A stretch of 12,945 bases of DNA from Clostridiales bacterium (lineage in GTDB: Bacteria > Bacillota > Clostridia > Christensenellales > Aristaeellaceae), in NCBI GenBank assembly GCA_004555535.1, contig SFHU01000085.1:1-12945 (forward strand), read 5' to 3'. How positions within the stretch are numbered: the stretch's first letter is position 1; every line of letters begins with the position of its first letter. A program made the translations under genes and the position numbers. Positions 6,098 through 12,945 of the stretch are shown one piece after another. The notes below the pieces were generated by a model. It saw only the letters and a list, made by a program, of their open reading frames with translations, had not been told where the DNA came from and ran no database searches.

Positions 6098-9000
6098 AGT
6101 ACAAGTCAGGTCAGAAGAATCTATGCGGAAAAGCGCCCGGGCTATGATGTCGCCGCACAGCAGCTTTGCCGCGAGCTTTGCGAGGCGCTGGGCACGCAGG
6201 CGATCCGCCATGTGCGCATCTTCCAGCGCTATGACGTGGAGGGCCTGTCCGACGCGGCCTTTGACAGCGCGCGCGGCATCATCTTCTCCGAGCCGAATGT
6301 CGATGTCCTCTATGACGAGGCGCTGCCGGAGATGGACGCCCGCCTGCTGGCGGTCGAGTATCTGCCCGGCCAGTATGATCAGCGCGCGGACAGCGCGAGC
6401 CAGTGCCTGCAGCTGCTCAGCCCGGAGGCTGAGCGCCCGAAGGTCGCCTGCGCGAAGGTCTATGCCATCGAGGGCGATGGCGTGACGAGCGAGCTGATGG
6501 ACCGCGTCGCGCATCACCTGATCAACCCGGTCGAGGCGCGCCGCGCCTCCATGGACAAGCCCGAGACGCTGGCGATGCACGCCGACGTGCCGGCGGACGT
6601 CGCCACGGTCGAGGGCTTCATCTCGATGGACGACAAGGCGCTTGGCGAGATGGTCCGCGCGCTGGGCATGGCGATGAGCGCGGAGGATCTCTGCTTCTGC
6701 CGCGACTATTTCCGCGATACGGAGAAGCGCGACCCCAGCCTCACGGAGCTGCGCGCCATCGACACCTATTGGAGCGACCACTGCCGCCACACGACCTTCC
6801 TGACCGCGATCGACGAAATCGCCTTTGAGGACGGCCGCTTCAGCGCGCCCATCCGCGCGGCCTATGAGCTGTATGTCGACACGCGCAGGGACGTCTACGG
6901 CGAGCGCAAGAAGGATATTTCCCTGATGGACATGGCGACGCTGGGCGCGAAGGCGCTGCGCAAGCTCGGCAAGCTCGACGACCTCGACGCCTCCGACGAG
7001 ATCAACGCCTGCTCCATCGTCGTCACCGCGCATGTGGACGGCAGGGATGAGCCCTGGCTCATCATGTTCAAGAACGAGACGCACAACCATCCGACCGAGA
7101 TCGAGGGCTTCGGCGGCGCGGCGACCTGTCTGGGCGGCGCGATTCGCGACCCGCTCTCCGGACGCAGCTACGTCTATCAGGCGATGCGCATCACGGGCGC
7201 GGGCGACCCGCGCGTGCCCTACAGCCGCACGCGCGAGGGCAAGCTGCCCCAGCGCCGCATCACCACGACCGCCGCGCAGGGCTATTCGAGCTACGGCAAC
7301 CAGATCGGCCTGGCGGCGGGCAAGGTGCAGGAATACTACCATCCGGGCTTCGTCGCCAAGCGCATGGAGCTGGGCGCCGTCATCGCGGCGACCCCGCGCG
7401 ACCACGTCCGCCGCGCGGCGCCGGAGCCGGGCGACGTTGTGATGCTGCTGGGCGGCCGCACGGGCCGCGACGGCTGCGGCGGCGCGACGGGCTCCTCCAA
7501 GGCGCACAACGTCGAGTCCCTCTCGACCTGCGGCGCGGAGGTGCAGAAGGGCAACGCGCCGACCGAGCGCTGCATCCAGCGCCTGTTCCGCAACGCGGAA
7601 TTCGCGCAGATGGTCAAGCGCTGCAACGACTTCGGCGCAGGCGGCGTCTGCGTCGCCGTCGGCGAGCTGGCGCCGGGCCTTGAGATCGAGCTGGATGCCG
7701 TGCCCAAGAAGTACGAGGGCCTGGATGGCACCGAGCTGGCGATCTCCGAGTCTCAGGAGCGCATGGCCTGCGTCATCGAGGCGGACAAGGTCGAGCACTT
7801 CAAGCAGATGGCCTATGAGGAGAACCTCGAGGCCACGCAGGTTGCCGTCGTCACGAAGGAGGCGCGCCTCGTGATGCACTGGCGCGGCAAGACGATTGTC
7901 GATCTCTCCCGCGCGTTTCTGGATACCAACGGCGTGACGCAGCACGCGCGCGCCGCCGTCGCCGCGCCGGACGAGCGCGAGCCGTACCTGACGGCGCAGC
8001 CCGACTTTGCCCGCGGCAAGACCGTGCGCGAGGCCTGGCTGGCGATGCTCTCCGATCTCAACATCTGCTCGCAGAAGGGCCTCGTCGAGCGCTTTGACGG
8101 CACCATCGGCGCGGGCACGATCCTGGCGCCCTACGGCGGCGTCTATCGCGAGAGCCCGAACGAGGCGATGGCTGCGCTGATCCCGACCGAGGGCGAGACG
8201 ACCACTGCGACGCTGATGAGCCACGGCTATGATCCCTATCTGAGCGAGTGGAGCCCGTTCCACGGCGCGGTCTATGCCGTCACGGAATCGCTGGCGAAGA
8301 TCTGCGCGGCGGGCGGCGATGTCTCCCGCGCGCGGCTGACCTTCCAGGAGTACTTCGAGCGCCTGGGCAAGGCGGAGAGAAGCTGGGGCAAGCCCGCGGC
8401 CGCGCTGCTGGGCGGCCTCTGCGCGCAGCTGGGCTTCGGCACGGCCTCCATCGGCGGTAAGGACTCGATGAGCGGCTCCTTTGAGGATATCCATGTCCCG
8501 CCGACGCTCGTCTCCTTCGCCGTGAACGCGGTCGACGCGAAGCACGTCATCGGAACGGACTTCAAGGCGGCGGGCCACCGCATCGCGCTGCTGACGCTGC
8601 CGGTCGACGAGGCGCTCGTGCCGCAGTACGGCAAAGCGCTGATGCTCTACGAGTCGCTGCATCAGGCGATCCTGCGCGGCGACGTGCTCAGCGCGCACAC
8701 CGTCGGCCGCGGCGGCGTCGCAGCGGCGGTCTCCACCATGGCCTTCGGCAGCCGCATCGGCGTGAATCTCACGGACGTGAAGGAGGAGGAGCTCTTCCTG
8801 CCGCGCTACGGCTCCATCGTCTGCGAGCTGGCGGAGGGCGCGCCTGTGCCGGCGGGCCTCGCCGTCATCGGCGAAACGAGCGAGGGCGCTTCTCTGACGG
8901 CCTGCGGCGCGAGCGTCACGCTTGCCGAGGCGCGCGCGGCGTGGCGGGAGCCGCTGGAGAGCGTGTTCCCCTCCGTCGTCGAATCGAAACACACTACCGC

Positions 9001-9853
9001 GCCGTATATGCCCTATGAGACGCGCAGCACCGCGCGCCCGGCCGTGCATGTCGCCAGGCCGCGCGTGTTCATCCCCTCCTTCCCGGGCACGAACTGCGAG
9101 CTCGACAGCGCGAAGGCCTTCCGCCGTGCGGGCGCGGAGACGGACGTCTTCGTCTTCCGCAACCTGACGGCGAAGGGCATCGAGGAATCCGTCGAGGCGA
9201 TTGCGCGCGGCATCGACCAGGCGCAAATCGTCATGCTGCCGGGCGGCTTTTCCGCCGGCGACGAGCCGGACGGCTCCGGCAAGTTTATCGCCACCGCGCT
9301 GCGCAACCCGCGCATCATGGAGGCGATCATGAACCTGCTGAACAAGCGCGACGGCCTGATGCTGGGCATCTGCAACGGCTTCCAGGCGCTCATCAAGCTG
9401 GGCCTGGTGCCCTACGGCGAGATTCGCACGCTGCGCGAGGACGACCCGACGCTGACCTTCAACACCATCGGCCGTCACGCCGCGACGCATGTGCGCACGG
9501 TCGTCTCCTCGGTCAAGTCGCCGTGGATGGCGGGCGTGAACGTCGGTGACGTGCATCAGGTCGCGATCTCCCACGGCGAGGGCCGCTTCGTCTGCCGCGA
9601 GGCACAGCTCAAGCAGCTGATGGCCAACGGCCAGATCGTCACGCAGTATGCGACGGTCGACGGCCTGCCCGCCGTCACGATGCCCTGCAACCCGAACGGC
9701 TCCTACTGGGCGGTCGAGGGCATCTGCTCGCCGGATGGCCGCGTGCTGGGCAAGATGGGCCACAGCGAGCGCATCGGGCAGTTTGTCGCCAGCAACATCC
9801 CGGGCGAAAAGGATCAGAAGATCTTCGAGTCCGGCGTCGCGTACTTCCTGTAA
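6095..9853 (+). CDS. purL: Phosphoribosylformylglycinamidine synthase, long single-chain type
   Basis: PurL converts FGAR, ATP and glutamine to FGAM in purine synthesis, in the cytoplasm. At 1252 residues it is the long type with all activities in one chain, as in the clostridial TIGR01857 subfamily, not the split PurS/PurQ/PurL of Bacillus. After an N-terminal domain comes the linker signature YWSDHCRHTTF (residues 225-235). The first AIRS-type ATP domain has NETHNHPTEIEGFGG from residue 327, and a second AIRS half follows, including GGKDSMSGSF. The C-terminal class I glutaminase has PGTNCELDSA, LPGGFSAGDE and LGICNGFQ, with nucleophile Cys1093 and, by analogy with Salmonella PurL, His1223 and Glu1225 in MGHSER. 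No key residue is missing. The start is GTG 6095, followed by STSQVRRIYAEKRPGYDV, which is typical for the subfamily. It has its own promoter and terminator and no other pur gene beside it. Confidence 0.97.
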   Translation: MSTSQVRRIYAEKRPGYDVAAQQLCRELCEALGTQAIRHVRIFQRYDVEGLSDAAFDSARGIIFSEPNVDVLYDEALPEMDARLLAVEYLPGQYDQRADSASQCLQLLSPEAERPKVACAKVYAIEGDGVTSELMDRVAHHLINPVEARRASMDKPETLAMHADVPADVATVEGFISMDDKALGEMVRALGMAMSAEDLCFCRDYFRDTEKRDPSLTELRAIDTYWSDHCRHTTFLTAIDEIAFEDGRFSAPIRAAYELYVDTRRDVYGERKKDISLMDMATLGAKALRKLGKLDDLDASDEINACSIVVTAHVDGRDEPWLIMFKNETHNHPTEIEGFGGAATCLGGAIRDPLSGRSYVYQAMRITGAGDPRVPYSRTREGKLPQRRITTTAAQGYSSYGNQIGLAAGKVQEYYHPGFVAKRMELGAVIAATPRDHVRRAAPEPGDVVMLLGGRTGRDGCGGATGSSKAHNVESLSTCGAEVQKGNAPTERCIQRLFRNAEFAQMVKRCNDFGAGGVCVAVGELAPGLEIELDAVPKKYEGLDGTELAISESQERMACVIEADKVEHFKQMAYEENLEATQVAVVTKEARLVMHWRGKTIVDLSRAFLDTNGVTQHARAAVAAPDEREPYLTAQPDFARGKTVREAWLAMLSDLNICSQKGLVERFDGTIGAGTILAPYGGVYRESPNEAMAALIPTEGETTTATLMSHGYDPYLSEWSPFHGAVYAVTESLAKICAAGGDVSRARLTFQEYFERLGKAERSWGKPAAALLGGLCAQLGFGTASIGGKDSMSGSFEDIHVPPTLVSFAVNAVDAKHVIGTDFKAAGHRIALLTLPVDEALVPQYGKALMLYESLHQAILRGDVLSAHTVGRGGVAAAVSTMAFGSRIGVNLTDVKEEELFLPRYGSIVCELAEGAPVPAGLAVIGETSEGASLTACGASVTLAEARAAWREPLESVFPSVVESKHTTAPYMPYETRSTARPAVHVARPRVFIPSFPGTNCELDSAKAFRRAGAETDVFVFRNLTAKGIEESVEAIARGIDQAQIVMLPGGFSAGDEPDGSGKFIATALRNPRIMEAIMNLLNKRDGLMLGICNGFQALIKLGLVPYGEIRTLREDDPTLTFNTIGRHAATHVRTVVSSVKSPWMAGVNVGDVHQVAISHGEGRFVCREAQLKQLMANGQIVTQYATVDGLPAVTMPCNPNGSYWAVEGICSPDGRVLGKMGHSERIGQFVASNIPGEKDQKIFESGVAYFL

Positions 9854-9884
9854 ATCAAGAAACCTGCATCAAGATAACCCTCAG

Positions 9885-9915
9885 AGGCTGCCAGAAAACC
9901 TGGCGGCCTTTTCTT
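9885..9915 (+). terminator. Intrinsic terminator of purL
   Basis: A 10-bp stem with one G-U pair (9885-9894 with 9900-9909, loop AAAAC) is followed by TTTTCTT. An outer 9-bp pair, ATCAAGAAA (9854-9862) with TTTCTTGAT (9910-9918), can close around it. A second ATCAAGA at 9868-9874 could compete for the same T-rich strand. Confidence 0.92.
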
Positions 9916-9977
9916 GATCCGCAGAAAAAACCCTCGCCATCGGTCGCAGAGGCCAGGCGGCGGAAAACGGAGCTGCA

Positions 9978-10006
9978 TGAAACCTTTGCTCCATCTGCGG
10001 CGTCTA
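9978..10006 (+). promoter_or_regulatory. ECF-type sigma promoter, probably autoregulatory
   Basis: TGAAACC (9978-9984) and CGTCTA (10001-10006) have 17 bp between TGAAAC and CGTCTA. This matches the AAC / CGT layout known for many ECF sigma factors and does not resemble a sigma-A site. It lies 45 bp before the sigma gene, as expected if the sigma factor transcribes its own operon. No alternative sigma-A promoter was found between the purL terminator and the gene. Confidence 0.7.
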
Positions 10007-10014
10007 CTGTGTGA

Positions 10015-10026
10015 AAGAAGCTTCTT
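10015..10026 (+). other. 12-bp perfect palindrome in the sigma operon leader
   Basis: AAGAAGCTTCTT at 10015-10026 lies just after the predicted transcription start and before the ribosome binding site. It could be a protein-binding site or a small RNA fold, or arise by chance. Confidence 0.4.
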
Positions 10027-10037
10027 GACGGATGCAC

Positions 10038-10053
10038 AGGAGGGATGAATGTG
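10038..10053 (+). promoter_or_regulatory. Ribosome binding site that decides the sigma factor start
   Basis: AGGAGG (10038-10043) lies 7 nt before GTG 10051. The in-frame ATG at 10045 starts only 1 nt after the SD, too close for normal initiation. Confidence 0.65.
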
Positions 10054-10533
10054 ATCGACGAGGCGACGTTTGTGCGGGAGGCGGAGGCGATGCTCCCCGG
10101 GCTGTACCGGCTGAGCATGAGCATCCTGCGCGCGCAGGCCGACGCCCAGGACGCCGTGCAGCAGGGGATGCTGCGCGCCTGGGAGCGTCGCGCACAGGCG
10201 CGGGAGGCGACGCTGCGCGGCTGGATGACGCGGATCGTCATCAACGAATGCCGCAACATCCAGCGCAGGCGGATGCGCGTCGTCCCGGCGGAGCGGATGC
10301 CGGAGCGCGCGGCGCCCGACCCCGGGGAGGCGCTTTTCCCGCTGCGGGAGGCCATTGAGGGCATGCCCGAAAAGCTGCGCACGCCGCTGCTGATGCGCTG
10401 CATGGAGGGCTATTCCGAAAAGGAGATCGCCGTCGCGCTGGGTGTGCCGGTGACGACGGTCAAGAGCCGGATCTTCCGCGGGAAGAAATGGTTCAGGGAG
10501 CAGTTCGGCCGTTCGGAGGTGACGTTTGAATGA
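10051..10533 (+). CDS. RNA polymerase sigma factor, ECF type (sigma-70 family)
   Basis: This 160-residue protein has the two-domain ECF layout. Region 2 spans about residues 13-73 and includes the core-binding and -10 recognition stretch DAQDAVQQGMLRAWERR (31-47) and GWMTRIVINECRNIQRRR (57-74). A variable linker (75-97) follows. Region 4 (about 98-152) begins AIEGMPEKLRTPLLM and has the helix-turn-helix YSEKEIAVALGVPVTTVKSRIFRGKK (121-146). The factor would direct RNA polymerase to its regulon when released from its partner. Its TGA stop overlaps the ATG of the next gene as ATGA (10530-10533), which points to translational coupling and is typical of sigma/anti-sigma pairs. An ECF-like promoter lies directly upstream. 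The target genes and the inducing signal cannot be seen here. The choice of GTG 10051 over ATG 10045 changes only two residues. Confidence 0.93.
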   Translation: MIDEATFVREAEAMLPGLYRLSMSILRAQADAQDAVQQGMLRAWERRAQAREATLRGWMTRIVINECRNIQRRRMRVVPAERMPERAAPDPGEALFPLREAIEGMPEKLRTPLLMRCMEGYSEKEIAVALGVPVTTVKSRIFRGKKWFREQFGRSEVTFE

Positions 10534-12569
10534 AGCGGATCCGGATCGATCAGCAATCCCTTCGCGCGCTCTATCCGCCGATGGACGCGGCGTTTGAGCG
10601 GGAGCTTCGGCAGCGCATTCGCAGCCTGCCGCAGAGAGAGGAGAGCGAAGGCATGAGGAGAAAGACGGGACTGGCCGTCCTCCTGGCCGCTGCGCTGGTC
10701 ATCGCGCTGGCGGCGACAGCACTGGCCGCGTTTGCGGTATCTCGGGGGTTCTTCGAGGATGTGGCGAGGGTTCAGCTGGAGAGCGGCTATTACGACGACT
10801 GGTCGCTTGAGGACAAGGAAGTCGTCGTGCGGCTGATGGAGGAAAACGAAATTCCGGAGGATCCGTCCCCCTGGGAGGCGGCGCTCGCCCTGCAGGACGA
10901 CGCGGCGCGGGAGGCGGCGCTTGACGCGCTCTTCGCGGCGCGCTACGGCGTCGACGGGCGCACGGACGTCGTCGGCATCTTCAGCATTCTGGAGACTGAA
11001 AAGGGGACGTTTGACACCTGGAGCATGGAGGAAAAGGCCTGGTACAGCGAGCTGATGCTCGATCTCGGGCTGGCGGGCTTTGATTCGGAGGTCTACCTCC
11101 TGCCAGGGGAGGACGCGATTGCGGCCGCGGAGGCGGAGCGCATCGCGCGGGAGGCGGTCATCGCCGCCTACGGCCTTGCGCCCGACGCACTTAACGGCTA
11201 CACGGCGGATGTCAACTGCCGTGAGCACGTCTCCGAGGCGGGCATCAGGCCGCCCTACTTCTTCGTCCTGCTCAGCGGCGGGGAGGCGGAGCCGTCCTAC
11301 AGCGCCGCCGTCTCTCAGGAGGGGCGCGTGCTGAACAGCGGGGACGGCTATCTGGGCGTCACCTCGCCGCAGGAGGACGCGGAGGCGGCGCGCCGGGCGG
11401 AGCAGGCGCCGCCGGCGGACGAGGCGCTCGCCGCGCACACCGACGCGCTGCCGCGGCTGAAGGCGCAGGTCGTGACGATCGACCGCGCAATGGCGCAGAC
11501 GGCCATCTCCCTCGCGGACGGCACGGCGCTCGTCGCGGGCGTGACACTGAATGAAAGCGGCGCGGCAAACGGCACCTTCGCGCTTTGCATGGACGAGGCT
11601 GGGCAGGTGCGCTGGCGCAGGGACTGGGCGAAGACGCACGACGGGAACACGGGCATCAAGGTCGCGATGCAGCTTGAAGGCGGGGAGATTCTGCTGCTGC
11701 GGGAGCGGTGGATCAACGGGAAGCAATCGGGCGATCTGGAGATCTGCCGGTACGACCAAATCCGCCTGGGCGCGGACGGGCAGGAGCTTGAAATCGCGGA
11801 GCTGCCCGCGATCAGCGCGCTCACGGGGATGAAGAGCACGAGCTACGAGCTCATGTTTGGCCAGCCGGGCCACGGAGGACTGCTGGTCTTCGGCCCGATG
11901 ACGTCGAGGAACGTCATGACCTACGCCGCGCTGGACGCGCAGGGGGAGGCGCAGTTCGTGCTCCCGTTTGACGATCTGCGCGGCTATGCGCCCTACCTCA
12001 AGACGACGAGGGAGGGCTACCTGCTCACGGCCTGGAACGAGACGGCGCAGCGGCCGATCCTGCGGTTTTACGATGCGCAGGGGAACGTCGTGCGCGAGGG
12101 CGCGGACGATCCCGCGCTCGCGGGGCTGCGGATCAACCGCGTGCTCAGCGCCGGCGACGGGACGCTCATGGCCACGTCGGGATTCATGCGCGGGGGCGAA
12201 TGGGTGCTCGCCCGTCTTGATGCGGACGGCGCACTGCTTGATAAGGCCGTCTGCGTCGACGAAACCGTCGGGTTCATCGGCATGCCGACGGAGATCGTCT
12301 GCGTGAGCGGGCGCTATGCCTACGCGGCGATGCACCACAGCGCGGCGTCGGGTGGGGAGATGGTTTCCCACCTTGGCCTGATCCTCTCTGCGGCGGACGG
12401 CTCAATCCGGGAATACGCGCTGGAGGGCGTGGAGACCACCAGCCCGTGGGGCGAATGCCAGCTGGCGGCCCTGGGCGGAAGCAGCGTGCTGCTGACGCAA
12501 AACGGCGATGCGCTTGCACCCGTGCCCTTTTCGGCAGAGCTGATCCTCGCGGGGATTCCAAAGGAATGA
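10530..12569 (+). CDS. Putative membrane anti-sigma factor with large propeller-like outer domain
   Basis: This 679-residue protein has a short basic cytoplasmic N-terminus (residues 1-45, with FERELRQRIRSL), one membrane helix (about 46-70) and an outer part of about 600 residues. No zinc-binding His/Cys anti-sigma motif is visible. The first outer part has two related units starting YDDWSLEDK (88-96) and FDTWSMEEK (161-169). Each is followed after six residues by LM and ends in an Ala-rich helix with YG. A PepSY-like stretch follows (about 207-270: ERIAREAVIAAYGL, later YSAAVSQEGRVL). From about 305 to the end come repeats of beta strands with turns such as DGTALVAG, EGGEILLL, REGYLLTA, DGTLMATS and GRYAYAA, which fits a beta-propeller. 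The anti-sigma role is inferred from coupling to the sigma gene and from topology. The outer domain would be the sensor; its ligand is unknown. Confidence 0.65.
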   Translation: MKRIRIDQQSLRALYPPMDAAFERELRQRIRSLPQREESEGMRRKTGLAVLLAAALVIALAATALAAFAVSRGFFEDVARVQLESGYYDDWSLEDKEVVVRLMEENEIPEDPSPWEAALALQDDAAREAALDALFAARYGVDGRTDVVGIFSILETEKGTFDTWSMEEKAWYSELMLDLGLAGFDSEVYLLPGEDAIAAAEAERIAREAVIAAYGLAPDALNGYTADVNCREHVSEAGIRPPYFFVLLSGGEAEPSYSAAVSQEGRVLNSGDGYLGVTSPQEDAEAARRAEQAPPADEALAAHTDALPRLKAQVVTIDRAMAQTAISLADGTALVAGVTLNESGAANGTFALCMDEAGQVRWRRDWAKTHDGNTGIKVAMQLEGGEILLLRERWINGKQSGDLEICRYDQIRLGADGQELEIAELPAISALTGMKSTSYELMFGQPGHGGLLVFGPMTSRNVMTYAALDAQGEAQFVLPFDDLRGYAPYLKTTREGYLLTAWNETAQRPILRFYDAQGNVVREGADDPALAGLRINRVLSAGDGTLMATSGFMRGGEWVLARLDADGALLDKAVCVDETVGFIGMPTEIVCVSGRYAYAAMHHSAASGGEMVSHLGLILSAADGSIREYALEGVETTSPWGECQLAALGGSSVLLTQNGDALAPVPFSAELILAGIPKE

Positions 12570-12577
12570 GTGACACG

Positions 12578-12599
12578 GGAGGCTGCTGCTGCGGCCTCC
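12578..12599 (+). other. Hairpin just after the anti-sigma gene
   Basis: A 9-bp stem with one G-U pair joins GGAGGCTGC (12578-12586) with GCGGCCTCC (12591-12599) around TGCT. It is not followed by a T-run, so it may protect the mRNA end or assist the stronger terminator downstream. Confidence 0.5.
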
Positions 12600-12627
12600 T
12601 CCTCAAACCGGTTATTTGACCATCCGG

Positions 12628-12671
12628 GCACGCCTTGTGCAGCGGTGGACGCTGCGCAGGGCGTGCTTTTT
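12628..12671 (+). terminator. Long intrinsic terminator of the sigma/anti-sigma operon
   Basis: Positions 12628-12644 pair with 12650-12666 as an unbroken 17-bp stem with two G-U pairs and a GTGGA loop, followed directly by TTTTT (12667-12671). It lies 58 nt after the anti-sigma stop codon. Overlapping short frames in this stretch are not genes. Confidence 0.88.
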
Positions 12672-12729
12672 GCGCGCCTGCGCGCTGCAGCATGCGGGGG
12701 TGAATGGGAAACGAGCGCTCTGTCTGGAC

Positions 12730-12758
12730 TTGAAAAACGAAAAACATCATGATAAGAT
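12730..12758 (+). promoter_or_regulatory. Sigma-A promoter for the gene at the right edge
   Basis: TTGAAA (12730-12735), a 17-bp spacer and TAAGAT (12753-12758). The leader would be about 80 nt and contains the 10-bp palindrome GGATATATCC (12774-12783). Confidence 0.7.
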
Positions 12759-12843
12759 ACATCTGATCAAAAAGGATATATCCAGGACGGATATGAGGTC
12801 ATGACTGGCTGGAAGGGACGCTTTTATGCGGGGAGGAGAGAAA

Positions 12844-12945
12844 ATGCCTGAATTTGTCAAAGCCCCGAGGCTCAAGGCCCGGCTGCATGTGTTGGGAATT
12901 GCTGCGGTGATGCTGCTCATCGGAATCCTGTTTTATGCCCTGAAT
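12844..12945 (+). CDS. Start of an unrecognised membrane protein (cut by the window edge)
   Basis: Only 34 residues are visible. A basic N-terminus (KAPRLKARLH) precedes a hydrophobic segment from about residue 16 to 33 (VLGIAAVMLLIGILFYAL), so the protein is membrane-anchored or exported. ATG 12844 has a strong ribosome binding site, GGAGG (12832-12836), 7 nt before it. An in-frame ATG at 12826 also has an AAGGGA-like site and would add six residues, but is the weaker choice. A sigma-A promoter lies upstream and the preceding terminator separates it from the sigma operon. The family cannot be named from this fragment. Confidence 0.7.
   Translation, partial: MPEFVKAPRLKARLHVLGIAAVMLLIGILFYALN

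Noticed and set aside
5799..6104. Upstream extension of the TraX frame to an ATG at 6104
   Set aside because: It would run through the promoters of both TraX and purL. The TTG at 5798 has an ideal ribosome binding site and family sequence starts there.
5969..9763. 1264-codon open frame on the minus strand covering nearly all of purL
   Set aside because: purL is certain from its motifs. The antisense frame is Arg/Ala/His/Asp-rich without domain features, as expected from GC-rich third positions; no ribosome binding site or promoter belongs to it.
10410..12371. 653-codon minus-strand frame under the sigma/anti-sigma genes
   Set aside because: It is a low-complexity, Arg/Leu/Val-rich shadow. 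The plus-strand frames have promoter, coupling, membrane helix and terminator.
12570..12804. Two small plus-strand frames after the anti-sigma gene
   Set aside because: They run through a 17-bp terminator stem and the next gene's promoter, without ribosome binding sites.

Overview
The window is GC-rich DNA from a Gram-positive-type bacterium, most likely an anaerobic gut member of the Clostridia (an Oscillospirales or Christensenellales relative; the genus cannot be fixed from the sequence). The grounds are strong purine-rich Shine-Dalgarno (SD) sites with TTG and GTG starts, sigma-A promoters with an extended -10, the long single-chain clostridial type of PurL, Pro/Thr stalks next to Ig-like surface domains, and a two-gene ECF sigma/anti-sigma unit.

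Layout from left to right. A truncated minus-strand gene (1-431) encodes the N-terminal half of a membrane sugar-phosphate transferase of the polyprenyl glycosylphosphotransferase type. It is divergent from a 750-residue surface protein (689-2941) with Ig-like repeats, a Pro/Thr stalk, one membrane span and a long charged cytoplasmic tail. Then come a DUF2461-family gene with a TTG start (3096-3887), about 2.1 tandem copies of a roughly 134-bp palindrome-rich repeat (3892-4179), and uppP (4195-5037), the undecaprenyl-pyrophosphate phosphatase. A minus-strand TraX-family membrane protein (5097-5798) converges on uppP across a shared terminator hairpin. Divergent from TraX is a complete single-chain purL (6095-9853) with its own promoter and a clear intrinsic terminator. 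An ECF-type sigma factor (10051-10533) follows, translationally coupled by an ATGA overlap to a 679-residue membrane protein (10530-12569) that fits an anti-sigma factor with a propeller-like outer domain. The operon ends at a long intrinsic terminator. A last gene, cut by the right edge, starts at 12844 behind its own promoter.

The genes do not form one pathway. The left half leans towards the cell envelope: lipid-carrier sugar transfer, surface protein and undecaprenyl-phosphate recycling. purL is purine housekeeping. The sigma pair is a self-contained signalling unit, and a well-formed ECF-type promoter (TGAAAC, 17 bp, CGTCTA) just upstream suggests that it controls itself. Almost every long minus-strand reading frame under the plus-strand genes is a shadow caused by GC-rich codon use. 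The least ordinary items are the tandem structured repeat, the cytoplasmic tail of the surface protein, and the architecture of the putative anti-sigma factor.
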